Assembly (NCBI RefSeq): GCF_014837145.1
Contig: NZ_JACYFS010000012.1
Coordinates: 1 to 44,032 of the forward strand
DNA from: Chryseobacterium caseinilyticum
Lineage (GTDB): Bacteria > Bacteroidota > Bacteroidia > Flavobacteriales > Weeksellaceae
Direction of reading: 5' to 3'
DNA length: 44,032 bases
The notes below the pieces were generated by a model. That model saw only the letters and a list, made by a program, of their open reading frames with translations. It did not search any database and was not told where the DNA came from. This document shows positions 26,062 to 35,415 of the stretch, in pieces (within the stretch, counting starts at the first letter, position 1; each line of letters begins with the position of its first letter). Made by a program: the position numbers and the translations under genes.

Positions 26062-27843
26062 TTAAAACTTTATTTTTTTACTTATTGTTGTAAAGTCATT
26101 AAATTTGACCAGAACCACATTTAATGAATTGCCAAGATTCAGCGGTTCGGAATTAAATTCTTTTGTATTTAAATTTTTAAAAGATCTGATCAGTTTTCCA
26201 GACAAATCATATAACTCAACGGAACTTAATTTTTTGCCAGTACTTTTTACTGAGATTCCATTGTAATCATTTCGGAAAATTGAGAAAAAGCTTTTATCTA
26301 ATTCGTTCACAGATAACGATGGAACAATGGTCAACGCATAATCCTCCACCTGCCCGAATACCGGATTGGAACACCCTATGTACGTAAATGAAAGATCCAT
26401 GTCTCCTATAATCCGCATTCTCAATGGAGCATTTAAAACAGCATTTGGCGGAGGTGTTACATTAATTGTAACTACTGAATTTTGAGTAACATTGGTAAGA
26501 TTCATTACCACTTCAGAGGCTTCTTCGAAAACCCCATTGTTGTTGTAATCGATGTAAGCTTTTACGATATGAGGATAATTATAACCAACCTGCACAGAAA
26601 GCTGAGTCGGTGTGTTGAGAGGAATCTGCGTTATGGAAGTTCCTAAACAGTATCCATTGGTGTAATTGACATAAAACTGTGAATTTCTGGTATTATAAGT
26701 CTCGGAATAATTGTTGATTGAGCCGAACTTCACCATAGCAATCCCTGTATGATGATCGCCATTACTCCCTTCAAGACCTGTTGGAACACAGGATGGCGTG
26801 AGTACTACCGAATTATTAATAGGAGTAATCTGTGCAACCGGAGAATTAATCAGATTACTTCTGAACTCCAGCAATTGGGCAGTTGCCCGTGTTTTTTGCC
26901 CCTGTGTAAAACGATTATCGGTACAGCTGGAATACGCCATAATATTCTGTTCAACCGCGTTATAAAGATTTCCGGTACAATTATTCACCGTTCCTGTTAC
27001 ACACGAACCCGAAAGCAAATCAACCATGGGTTCGGTATCACAAACCATATCACCATCCAGAAGACAGTTATTGTTTGGTGCACAGCTGCTTCCAGAAGAA
27101 CCTTGCTGTGTATGCCATAAACCTAAAGAATGTCCGATTTCATGAGCCATTGTTGTACTGAATGTATTCACCACGTTTCCCATTACAAAACAGTCGTCAA
27201 AAAACGGAATCGTTCCTGCAAAACTCGCATATCCGGCAGCGATAAAAGTTCCCGACGCCAGTATTTTTACGATATAAATATTGTAATATTTTGTGGGATC
27301 CCAACGTGCAAGCTGTACAATATTATTTTCCGGAATGCCGTTGTAACCGATGGTACTGTTTACTCCGTACTGCACATATTGAGCATTTGATGATAAATCT
27401 ACCCGATTAATTCCGTTTGTTGGAGTACAGTTCGGGGAAATTATAGCTGGAACAAGTTTTACGGGAATAACTGCTCCGCCATTGGTGTCATTTAAAATCC
27501 CGGTTGCTGTACCGGCGAAGACTTGGTTTGTAAAATTAATCCAGTCTAATATCTGCTGGTCTGACCTGTTGTAAGGAGTTCCTAAAGCACTTCCATCGCT
27601 GATGACATGAATGACAACAGGAATTTCGTAGACAGCATTTTTATCATGTGCACCTTTCCTGACATTTGGAAGTTTGGATAAATCAATATCAAACTGATCA
27701 AGAATCTGCTTGGCTTGTGGATTTGTAGCAAAATGATCTAACATCCGAATATCGGTGGCACAGATTGGTTCACTGCCAACATATTTGTTTTGTGCCGACG
27801 TAGCAGTGCTAATGAGGATTAGTAACAGTGTTAGAGTTTTCAA
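26062..27843 (-). CDS. Secreted M43-type zinc metalloprotease with T9SS sorting domain
   Basis: A 593-residue exported protease. A signal peptide (ending TATSAQ), a propeptide-like region, and a metzincin catalytic domain with HEIGHSLGLWH at about 237-247 (the M43/pappalysin HExxHxxGxxH zinc motif), followed by the downstream Cys-rich loop and an NIMAYSSCTDNRFTQGQ Met-turn region. Next comes a GEVED-type domain (ending VFGQVEDYALTIVPS). The end (about 525-593) looks like a type A T9SS sorting domain (VELYDLSGKLIRSFKN ... SKKIKF). The likely start is TTG at 27843: it directly precedes the signal peptide, an in-frame stop lies just upstream, and no ATG is available. A TATTTTTG -7 box lies 14 bases upstream. 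Confidence 0.8.
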   Translation of the reverse strand: MKTLTLLLILISTATSAQNKYVGSEPICATDIRMLDHFATNPQAKQILDQFDIDLSKLPNVRKGAHDKNAVYEIPVVIHVISDGSALGTPYNRSDQQILDWINFTNQVFAGTATGILNDTNGGAVIPVKLVPAIISPNCTPTNGINRVDLSSNAQYVQYGVNSTIGYNGIPENNIVQLARWDPTKYYNIYIVKILASGTFIAAGYASFAGTIPFFDDCFVMGNVVNTFSTTMAHEIGHSLGLWHTQQGSSGSSCAPNNNCLLDGDMVCDTEPMVDLLSGSCVTGTVNNCTGNLYNAVEQNIMAYSSCTDNRFTQGQKTRATAQLLEFRSNLINSPVAQITPINNSVVLTPSCVPTGLEGSNGDHHTGIAMVKFGSINNYSETYNTRNSQFYVNYTNGYCLGTSITQIPLNTPTQLSVQVGYNYPHIVKAYIDYNNNGVFEEASEVVMNLTNVTQNSVVTINVTPPPNAVLNAPLRMRIIGDMDLSFTYIGCSNPVFGQVEDYALTIVPSLSVNELDKSFFSIFRNDYNGISVKSTGKKLSSVELYDLSGKLIRSFKNLNTKEFNSEPLNLGNSLNVVLVKFNDFTTISKKIKF

Positions 27844-27856
27844 ATTAGTTTTTTTT

Positions 27857-27864
27857 CAAAAATA
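27857..27864 (-). promoter_or_regulatory. Bacteroidetes -7 element for the metalloprotease
   Basis: On the minus strand TATTTTTG matches TAnnTTTG, 13 bases before the TTG start. The short leader is unusual and the -33 box is unclear. Confidence 0.4.
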
Positions 27865-27947
27865 AAATTTTTTATTGGAGTTGATGAAAAAAACTATTTC
27901 AAAGAAATAAATTTTATAAATGAGTTAAGGTTATCATCCGACAAATA

Positions 27948-27963
27948 ATCGTTTTTTGAGATT
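27948..27963 (+). repeat. Copy 4 of the ATCGTTTTTTGAGATT-like intergenic motif
   Basis: An exact ATCGTTTTTTGAGATT, followed by TATTAGATATTATAG. It lies between the protease gene and the small gene at 28002, about 105 bases upstream of the protease start. Confidence 0.6.
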
Positions 27964-28001
27964 TATTAGATATTATAGTGAGCTTAAGTACAATTCAAAT
28001 T

Positions 28002-28274
28002 TTAATTGATTTCGTCTTCCTTGCTTTGCATAGCACTATTTAGAATCTGCTCAGCTTCTGCGTAAAATGTGTTAATCGATATTTCAAAACCATTTTGCAT
28101 GAAAAAAGTCACTTGCCCATCATTATTGTGACTTAAAAAAACAATATTGTATGCGTTGATCAAAACGGGCTTTCCTAAAACTTTTGCTCCTTCAAGAGAA
28201 TTAGGTCTTTTAATACCTAAAATTACTTTCTGGCTGATATAAATTAAATTGTTACTATTGCATTTTAATCTCAT
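28002..28274 (-). CDS. Small hypothetical protein with paralogue remnant nearby
   Basis: A 90-residue soluble protein with no signal peptide. Beta-type N-terminal part (CNSNNLIYISQKVILGIKRP), then VTFFMQNGFEISINTFYAEA. The C-terminal part is clearly related to a broken plus-strand frame at 31140-31226 (STFFMANGLEISMNVFYSKS), so this was a duplicated gene. The conservation of the FFMxNGxEISxNxFY block suggests a real family, but I do not recognise it. It lies alone between two copies of the repeated motif and the WG-repeat pseudogene. Confidence 0.5.
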   Translation of the reverse strand: MRLKCNSNNLIYISQKVILGIKRPNSLEGAKVLGKPVLINAYNIVFLSHNNDGQVTFFMQNGFEISINTFYAEAEQILNSAMQSKEDEIN

Positions 28275-28467
28275 AATACAAATTTACTGTTTTTAACATT
28301 CAGATCGAATTGAATAGGTTTATTATCTGATCGAAAAGTATTGTATAAATTTATGAGACTTCTAAATGTTCTATAAGCGCTTTTTGTTTACAGCTTTTTA
28401 AATAAACAATCTTTAAATTTTTCGTATCAGGTGCAAAATAATGTTTTGTACTTTTTCTTGCATAATG

Positions 28468-29452
28468 TTATTTTTCATAATATAAAAATGGTGTTTTGTC
28501 GCTCCCAAATATAAATACCTTATTGTCATCTATACCAATAGTACCATTGTCTGAAATCCAATCATAATTCTTATTTAATGAACTTCCATCTTTAAACAAC
28601 ACATTGTATTTATTATTAATTTTATAAATGCCAAAGCCGTTTTTATTAGCAATCTCTCCAATATTCATACACTCAAATTTGCTTTTTAAAATCAACGTTA
28701 ACTTATCCGATAAATTATAGTATTCCCAATTTGAAATATTTTTTAAACCAATGACATTTGGTCTTTTGCTTGAAAGAAGAATTTTGTTGTAAGTAAATGG
28801 TATAATAATTTTACCATTTCCGTTGATAACACCTATTTTCATTTTTTTTTGCTATAATAAAACTATTTCGAATATCATAAATAGAATCAAATACAGGTTT
28901 TATTACAGGTTTTGGATTTTGATAATTTTCATCCAATTGGTTCACACCATATTTCTGATTTTCACTTTTAAATATAATTAATCTTTCTCTTTCGTAATCA
29001 GGAATCGCACAGCCATTGTTTGGAATTGTATAATCACCTTTATCTAAATCAAAAACCACAAAAGAAGAACAGTTATTTTCCCGACATAATGCTATAAAAT
29101 TTTCTCTCATTGGTGTGTTCCATAATTGAAATAATTTGTATGTTGGTTTTACAACTATACGACCATTGTTATCAATAATACCGAAATTATCATCTATTTT
29201 TATTATGGTAAATTTTCTGCCAACAAAAGGGTAAGCAGCCTGAAAACCAATGTCAGACAATTTTTCATTCGTATTAATATTGACATAATAAAATTTATCA
29301 ACAATAAATCTTGGCATAATCGAGTCCTTTTTGTACGATAAATTTTTTAAAACTTCTATTTCAAAAGGAAGTTTATCAAACTCAATTTTATTTTGTGAGG
29401 ATAAAGTTTTATAAAAACAAAATATAATTAGAAATAAAATAATTTTTTTCAT
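28468..29452 (-). pseudogene. WG-repeat exported protein split by a poly-A frameshift
   Basis: Two frames form one gene. From 29452 the protein has a signal peptide (MKKIILFLIIFCFYKTLSSQ) and WG-type repeats (FGIIDNNGRIVVKPTY, KYGVNQLDENYQNPKP). It then shifts near 28842-28850, where nine A residues follow GC on the coding strand. The downstream frame, beginning as MKIGVINGNGKIIIPFTY, continues the same repeat series to 28468. Eight As would give an intact 327-residue protein. It could be a real mutation, phase variation by slippage, or a sequence error. WG-repeat proteins are usually exported; their function is mostly unknown. Confidence 0.7.
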
Positions 29453-29556
29453 CGTTAAATTTATTAAATATATCTTAAAGCTCTTCTAACACAATTGCAA
29501 ATAGATTTTAGTCTTTAAATTATCAAGTATTTTAGTTAAATTGAATTTTACATATT

Positions 29557-29572
29557 ATCGTTTTTTGAGACT
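29557..29572 (+). repeat. Copy 5 of the ATCGTTTTTTGAGATT-like intergenic motif
   Basis: ATCGTTTTTTGAGACT, followed by TATAATAGAATATAA. It lies about 105 bases upstream of the WG-repeat gene start and 21 bases after the small gene at 29593. Confidence 0.6.
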
Positions 29573-29592
29573 TATAATAGAATATAATTTCC

Positions 29593-29733
29593 TTAGAATT
29601 CAAAATTCCAGCCCCAATCAATCTTTCTATTCATTCCCCATGTTCCTACTTCTAATCCCTTTTCGTAATTAAAAACTAGAAATAAGATTACTATGACAAT
29701 TATTGTGAAAATATAAAGCTTCTTTTTCTTCAT
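29593..29733 (-). CDS. 46-residue single-helix membrane peptide
   Basis: A short frame with a basic start (MKKKK), one hydrophobic helix (LYIFTIIVIVILFLVF) and a polar tail with EVGTWGMNRKIDWGWNFEF. The composition is convincing for a real small membrane protein. No partner gene is evident; it precedes copy 5 of the repeated motif in its reading direction. Confidence 0.5.
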   Translation of the reverse strand: MKKKKLYIFTIIVIVILFLVFNYEKGLEVGTWGMNRKIDWGWNFEF

Positions 29734-29816
29734 ACTTTATTTGATTAATTTGAATAAGTGAAATATTAAGATGTAGGAATATCTAATTCAAATTTTACCC
29801 TATCTGTTTCTATTAG

Positions 29817-30758
29817 CTATTTCAGCTCTTTTTCGGGAAGATATGTTCTGTATTTACTTGCAAATAGCTTTTCATTCTCTGACATTACAGAATATTTTAC
29901 AACCGTTTCATCTTTTTCGGTACATAAAATAATTCCGATTGTAGGATTGTCATCTACACTTTTTTTAAGATTATTATACATTCTTACATACATATCCGTT
30001 TGCCCAATAGCTTCATGGGTCAGCTTATGGGTCTTTAGATCTACCAACACAAAGCATTTTAGATAATAGTTATAGAATACAAGACCTATAAAGAAATCTG
30101 AAGTATCAGTAACGATATGCTGCTGCCTTGCAACAAATGCAAATCCTTTCCCTAACTCCATTAAAAACTGTTGAAGATGTGTAATCAAAGCTGATTCTAT
30201 TTGTGTTTCAGTTTGTGATAGATCTGAAGGAAGTCCTAAAAACTCAAAGATATATGGATCTTTAATATAATTAGAAATTTATTTGTTTTCTGCATCGGAA
30301 AATTTTAATAATCGACCTAAATACTGGCTGTCAATGTTTCTTTGAAGTGTCCTGGTATTCCAGTTTCCTTCAATAGAATGTTCTATATACTGTATTCTAT
30401 GTTCAGTATTGTCGATTCTACTAATAATTCGGTAGTGAGTCCAGCTCAATTCGGTACGCACTGCGTTCCAAATTGGAAATGCGTTGAAAAAAGCTCGCAT
30501 ATTATTAAGATTTCTTTCATTAAATCCCTTTCCAAATTCCAATGATAAATGATTGGCAAGATTCTTAAGGACTGATTTTCCATACTTCGCACGAAGTTTA
30601 CCATTTTGTTCATCTTCAATAATAAGTTGACCAATTTACCAATACATTTTCAGTAATATGGTATTACTGTTTCTGTAAAACTGATCTTTTGCATCAACAA
30701 TAATTTTTGCAATAGAACCATAAAGATCTTGATTAAATTCTGGCAATTTTTCTATCAT
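29817..30758 (-). pseudogene. DUF1016/YhcG-type PDDEXK nuclease, two in-frame stops
   Basis: A continuous 313-residue frame encodes a YhcG/DUF1016 protein broken by two stop codons, at 30636 (TAA after KMYW, where the family has a Lys) and 30279 (after SDAENK). The N-terminal DUF1016 domain includes KSVLKNLANHLSLEFGKGF and WTHYRIISRID. The C-terminal nuclease part includes DFFIGLVFYNYYLKCFVLVDLKT with the D...VDLK core. Family members are often found with restriction-modification or phage-defence loci. Because both stops are in the same frame, the gene is recently inactivated. Confidence 0.8.
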
Positions 30759-31305
30759 TTACCAAAATTACAAAATTTACTAATGGATTAATAAATTGAC
30801 TTTAGTGTCGTTTTTACGATTTTGTTTAAAGAAATTATCCATCTTATATAATTGCTAGAAACGTAATCTATAGGAAGTAAATGCCCCCCCCACTCAATTT
30901 CCCATTCTCTTTAGAAATACTTTTATCAAATTGTTTTTTGGGATTACTATTTTCTGTATGTAATAAAATTCATCAGTAAAATAAAGATATATAACTATTT
31001 AGTAATATTAAATAAATAATTTAATCGTTTGTATTGATTACATGTTAAATTTTATCTTTCACACCAAAAAAAAGTAGCGAATGCAAATACACCCACTCAA
31101 TTTCTCTTTTTTAAAAGAAATATTCTTAGTGAATGGTAAAGTACATTCTTTATGGCTAATGGATTAGAAATTTCAATGAATGTATTTTACTCTAAATCAA
31201 AGAGGATTTTCAACAGTATTAAAGCTGTATTGTCCTGGAAATTGCATCTTAAATTTTGCAATAATCACTTTATTGCCACCATCGATTCTATTTGTGATAA
31301 TAATG
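30759..31305. other. Non-coding stretch with two diverged repeats and a gene remnant
   Basis: No intact gene. Two related stretches (about 30879-30926 and 31078-31129) share a CCCACTCAATTTC core followed by a similar run (one reads ATGCCCCCCCCACTCAATTTC, the other ATGCAAATACACCCACTC). They may be remnants of one gene or element. At 31140-31226 lies a plus-strand fragment related to the gene at 28002-28274. Confidence 0.4.
31140..31226 (+). pseudogene. Remnant related to the small gene at 28002
   Basis: The plus-strand frame STFFMANGLEISMNVFYSKS aligns by eye with VTFFMQNGFEISINTFYAEA of the gene at 28002-28274 (opposite strand). The 5' part is absent and the rest degrades. Evidence of duplication and decay in the accessory region. 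Confidence 0.5.
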
Positions 31306-33084
31306 CTAAACAATGTTTTCCTGTAAATCATCACTAAAATTATTCAGCTTAATATTAATAACCGGAACATCATATCTGCTCAAAGCTTCGGCTATCTTTT
31401 CGCCTGCCGTATCACAGAAATCCAAACCAGAGTAATCGGGATTTAAACCGCCAATAAATGGAACCGCCATTATAAAAAGATGATGCACAGCCTCATTGTA
31501 AACATTCAGAGATTGAAAGGAATCATTGATTCCCAGACCCGAAACTTTCAGATAGTAATTACTATTATGTCCTTCAATTACGTTATCCATACCGTCTTCC
31601 AACAATTTTTTCCCTTCAGTATTTTCTTTAAAAGCTAAATATCCTTCACTTGTCACATTTTGATTTTGTAAGCCTACAAAAGGAAGATCAGTAATATTCA
31701 TTTGCTGTTGTCCTATTGCATCAATAAACATTTTGTAGTATTCATTCTTTTTATGACCAGTTTCAGAACTGTAATGGTAAACTCCACCGAGCTCAGCATG
31801 TGGTTCCACTCTGCTGTCTTTATCAACCTGAATCAAATCAAGACGACCTGCATTATGTAAAGCCATAAGTTCTTGATAAGATGATTGTGGAAGTGAAGCA
31901 ATAATCACAGATATTAAAGGCATTAAACTTGATTTCAAACGCAGCATATCTTCAGCAGAAAAATGTTTTGCAGGATAATTCATAGCATAACTAAACGCTG
32001 CAAGTTTCTCTTTCCAGGTTATAGATTTTTTTTTGTCAATTGATTTCTCTGCTTCTTTAAATTCAGCTTTAAAAAGTTCAAAACTGTCGTAACTTTCTCG
32101 TAAAGCAAGCATTTTTTCAGAAAACTCTTCTATACTTAAATCCTTTATGAATTTATAAAATTCCGCATCTTTCTTTTTAATGGGAAGTTTAAAATTAATT
32201 TCAAAAACATAATCTAAATCTACGAAACCTCCGTTTTTATTTTTGTATTCATAAATTTCATCTAAAGTCATCGTCCAATCTGAAGAGTAGGCATCATCTT
32301 CAGAATGAAAACGCAGAGCCGGTAAGAAACCACCCGTTGAAAATAAATTTATTCTAAAATTTTCTGAGTTTTTATTAGGTTTAAATTTTAGAGTTCCATT
32401 GTCAGTTTCCATAAACTCTCCGTTTAGCCGAGAAATAGTTTTTACCGCATCAACTGCTGTAAGTGATGTTCCACGGATGGCAACGGGAAAATCAGTAGCT
32501 TTTGTGAATTTTGAAGGTGGATAAGGAGAATCAAACCAACCTTCTGTTTTTTCTTCGTGTCTTTTTTGCCAAACATGACCTGTACAAATGATAACTGTAT
32601 CAGCAAAAAACTCTTTCTGATCAGTCGTAATTTTAAAACCCTCTTTTCCTTTATCAAGTTTTGTGATGTCAGTTACAATTGTATCTGTTTTAGCGATGAT
32701 TTTAATCCCCGATTTTTTTGCAATTTTAATATATTCTTTAAACTGATCTTCTAAATAATTTCCCAAAAGCAATCTGGGGATTACCTGATAAGGATTAAAC
32801 TGTTCCGCATCACTAAAATTAGGAAAATCCTTTACAGGGTTTTTCTTCAGATATTCTTTAAAGGAATAAGCCAAATCAGGTAATTCATTGGCAGAAACAT
32901 TCGCGACGTGCTCTTTTGTCGAACCTAATTTTCCATAAGGCATCCCAACACCGAACCTATCGTTTTTTTCAAAAATATAAACGCTTTCGGGGGAAATTGA
33001 TTTCTTGAGAATATGTTTTAAAGTTAAAAGGGCAGCAGGACCACCCCCTATGATTGCTATTTTTTTGGTTGATTGGGTATTCAT
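31306..33084 (-). CDS. FAD/NAD(P)-binding protein (PF13454-type)
   Basis: A 592-residue cytoplasmic protein starting at MNTQSTKKI. N-terminal Rossmann motif IAIIGGGPAALLTLKHIL (residues about 8-25), followed by FGVGMPYG and a second nucleotide-binding segment TVIICTGHVW. This is the FAD/NAD(P)-binding domain family PF13454, seen alone or with biosynthetic genes; its substrate is unknown. Later, the GLQNQNVTSEGYLAF and AVPFIGGLNPDYSGLDF parts look well conserved. It is divergent from the SDR gene, with a 220-bp gap. Confidence 0.8.
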   Translation of the reverse strand: MNTQSTKKIAIIGGGPAALLTLKHILKKSISPESVYIFEKNDRFGVGMPYGKLGSTKEHVANVSANELPDLAYSFKEYLKKNPVKDFPNFSDAEQFNPYQVIPRLLLGNYLEDQFKEYIKIAKKSGIKIIAKTDTIVTDITKLDKGKEGFKITTDQKEFFADTVIICTGHVWQKRHEEKTEGWFDSPYPPSKFTKATDFPVAIRGTSLTAVDAVKTISRLNGEFMETDNGTLKFKPNKNSENFRINLFSTGGFLPALRFHSEDDAYSSDWTMTLDEIYEYKNKNGGFVDLDYVFEINFKLPIKKKDAEFYKFIKDLSIEEFSEKMLALRESYDSFELFKAEFKEAEKSIDKKKSITWKEKLAAFSYAMNYPAKHFSAEDMLRLKSSLMPLISVIIASLPQSSYQELMALHNAGRLDLIQVDKDSRVEPHAELGGVYHYSSETGHKKNEYYKMFIDAIGQQQMNITDLPFVGLQNQNVTSEGYLAFKENTEGKKLLEDGMDNVIEGHNSNYYLKVSGLGINDSFQSLNVYNEAVHHLFIMAVPFIGGLNPDYSGLDFCDTAGEKIAEALSRYDVPVINIKLNNFSDDLQENIV

Positions 33085-33303
33085 AATTATTAACTTAATC
33101 ATATCAATCCAAATAATGTTCCGTCAAAATAATCTCATAGTGAAAAAATAATTATTGTTTTATGATTTTAAGTAGTATAAAACATTATAAAAATTTTAAA
33201 ATAAAAAAACAATACCACAAACCTTTACAATGGAATGGTCATTGTAACGGTTCTAGCAAATCCGCATATTCGGATTATCACCACAAACATCAAAATTTAT
33301 ATT

Positions 33304-34263
33304 ATGGAACAATCAACTTCAGAAAATGTATGGACTTTATCAGGTCAGAAAAACGATAAAAATTCTAATTCTGAAGACATCAAACCTTTAGAAGATCCTA
33401 GGGGAAAATATCCAAAACCGCCCTTCGAAAGACAGTTTCAGCCATTTCCAGGTTTAGCACACAAAATGAATCCTGTGCCTGATCATGGGGAAGAAACTTA
33501 TGTGGGAACCGTAAGATTGAAAGGCAGAAAGGCTTTGATTACAGGTGGAGATTCCGGAATTGGGAGAGCTGCGGCTATAGCTTACGCCAGAGAAGGAGCG
33601 GATGTTGTGATCAATTTTCTTCCGGAAGAACAGTCGGATGCTGATCAGGTTCTGGAATTGATTGAAAAAGCAGGACAAAAAGGTTTCGGAATTCCCGGAG
33701 ATTTGAGAGATGAATCTTTTTGTAAAGAGCTAGTCGAACAGGCAGTTAAAAAGTTAGGAGGACTTGATATTTTAATCAATAATGCGGGACATCAAAAAAC
33801 CAACGAGTCTATATTGGATATATCAACAGAAGCTTTTGACAGAACCATGAAAACCAATATTTACGCACCGTTTTGGATTATCAAAGCAGCTTTACCCCAT
33901 CTAAAACCCGGCTCAAGTATTATAGGATTATCATCAGTTCAGGCTTATGATCCTTCAGAGGATTTATATGACTATGCACAAACAAAAGCGGCAACTACGA
34001 GTTATGTTAAATCTTTGGCTAAACAGTTAGGCCCGAAAGGCATTCGTGTAAATGGAGTTGCACCCGGTCCGGTTTGGACGGCATTAGAGATTAGCGGCGG
34101 ACAGACTCAGGAAAACATTGAGGTTTTCGGTGAAGATACAGCATTTGGAAGACCGGGACAGCCCGCTGAACTTGCTTCAATTTTTGTACAGCTTGCCGAT
34201 AATACAGGAAGTTTTGCTACAGGTCAGATCTATGGTTCTGCTGGTGGAAGCGGGCAACCTTAA
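33304..34263 (+). CDS. SDR oxidoreductase, YghA/stress-associated type
   Basis: A 319-residue protein starting at MEQSTSENVW (a frame from 33235 adds 23 unlikely residues). The N-terminal extension PPFERQFQPFPGLAHKMNPVPDHGEETY is typical of the YghA-like SDR group (glucose/ribitol dehydrogenase-like, stress-induced). The SDR core shows TGGDSGIG (cofactor), NNAG, catalytic Ser in GLSSVQAYD and YDYAQTK (Y-x3-K), plus VNGVAPGPVWT. It is followed by a DUF2383 gene, also a stress-linked family, which suggests a small oxidative/osmotic-stress locus. Confidence 0.85.
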   Translation: MEQSTSENVWTLSGQKNDKNSNSEDIKPLEDPRGKYPKPPFERQFQPFPGLAHKMNPVPDHGEETYVGTVRLKGRKALITGGDSGIGRAAAIAYAREGADVVINFLPEEQSDADQVLELIEKAGQKGFGIPGDLRDESFCKELVEQAVKKLGGLDILINNAGHQKTNESILDISTEAFDRTMKTNIYAPFWIIKAALPHLKPGSSIIGLSSVQAYDPSEDLYDYAQTKAATTSYVKSLAKQLGPKGIRVNGVAPGPVWTALEISGGQTQENIEVFGEDTAFGRPGQPAELASIFVQLADNTGSFATGQIYGSAGGSGQP

Positions 34264-34406
34264 GACTTAAATAAAAAATAAAATATACCACACATTACCC
34301 GATTCATCATCTTTGAACCTCTAATGGTATGGTGGTTGTAATAAATAAGACTCATCACAAAAAATATTATTATTAACAACGAAAAACAGTATCAGTACTG
34401 AACGAT

Positions 34407-34790
34407 TTGCTAAACATTACCAACGACAGAATTCAAGAATTCTCTAAAGTAGAAGACAAAGTTTGGGATACCTACACTCCATTAAAAGGAGATTACGACC
34501 AAATGGTAAGTCAATCCCAAACTATGAAATCTGAACTGAACAATCTCATTACCGAAAGAGGCTGGCAGCCTAATAACACAGGAAGCACAGCAGGTGCCAT
34601 TCACAGAGCGTGGATTGACGTAAAAAATTCTTTTTCAGGAGATAAGGCGGAAGCTACCTTAGAAAATGTAGTGTATGGTGAAGAGGCTGCGATCAATGCT
34701 TATCAGGATGCGTTAGACAGCGGCGATCTTTGTCCGGAAAGCTCAAGAGTGGTAAGCGATCAGCTGCATCATGAAGTCATCATACAATAA
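34407..34790 (+). CDS. DUF2383/PA2169-type four-helix bundle protein, start damaged
   Basis: 127 residues from a TTG at 34407 (LNITNDRIQEF... ending HHEVIIQ), with the family blocks SQTMKSELNNLITERGWQP and GAIHRAWIDVKNSFSG. The normal DUF2383 start (about EKTVSVLNDLLN) is present in the frame before the TTG (reading RKTVSVLND) but without an ATG; a stop lies 33 bases upstream. So the start is either a non-ATG codon (CTG 34398 or TTG 34407) or the gene lost its initiator. It follows the SDR gene by about 140 bases. DUF2383 proteins are ferritin-like helical bundles linked to stress. Confidence 0.65.
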   Translation: MLNITNDRIQEFSKVEDKVWDTYTPLKGDYDQMVSQSQTMKSELNNLITERGWQPNNTGSTAGAIHRAWIDVKNSFSGDKAEATLENVVYGEEAAINAYQDALDSGDLCPESSRVVSDQLHHEVIIQ

Positions 34791-34890
34791 ATTCAGTAAC
34801 TTAAACGAAATGAAAAATTAAATCTTAATAAAAATTATTCATTAATCTTTTATTTCGAAATATTGATTAGATCAATAATGTTAAAATTTT

Positions 34891-34928
34891 CAATCCTAGA
34901 AATCAATTTTTTAGGATTGTTTCTTTTA
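34891..34928 (+). terminator. Terminator after the DUF2383 gene
   Basis: An 8-bp perfect stem (CAATCCTA at 34891-34898 with TAGGATTG at 34912-34919), a 13-nt loop and a T-rich tail. It lies 100 bases after the gene and 60 before the IS remnant. Confidence 0.6.
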
Positions 34929-34986
34929 GTTAAACAATTTCAGCAAATAAATGTGGAAATAACGGATCAGTCTCAAAACTTGCGGA

Positions 34987-35415
34987 TTAAGCAAAAAGTT
35001 TTGATAATCTGAATAGGAAGAATGTTTTGTCGCGAACGCCCCGAAGCTGTAATCTGAAGTTTTTTATTTTCGCATTGAATGATTCTGCTGATGCATTTGT
35101 ACTTCTTCGTTCAAAATAATTGAGAATATCGTTGTAATGATTCACAATTTTTTTCGAGAGCACAGAAAACGATTTGAAGCCCGATTCTTCCACCTCCTTG
35201 AACCAATGCGCCAATTTGAGCATGGCTACCGGTTTTGGGATTTTTTGATTGTAAATTTTCCTCAATCCATCTGCTAAATGATAAGCTTTTTCTAAATCTG
35301 GATAGTGAGAAAATAAGATTTCGGCTCTCTGTTTTTGGTTTGAAGTCCATTTTTCCCGGCATTTATAAAGCAAATATCGACTTCTTGCTAAAAGTTGTTT
35401 TCTTGTGTCGCCGTT
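34987..35415 (-). pseudogene. ISAon1-like transposase, C-terminal remnant (copy A)
   Basis: The minus-strand frame (about 140 residues, DTRKQLLARSRYLLYKCREK through AESFNAKIKNFRLQLRGVRD and ending KTFFLFRLSKLFA) is the C-terminal part of an ISAon1/ISL3-type DDE transposase; the N-terminal two thirds are missing. Next to its 3' end is an IS end-like sequence (TCTCAAAACTTGCGGATTAAGC near 34970). A second, shorter copy of this same end is at 41259-41405 in the same orientation. Confidence 0.75.
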
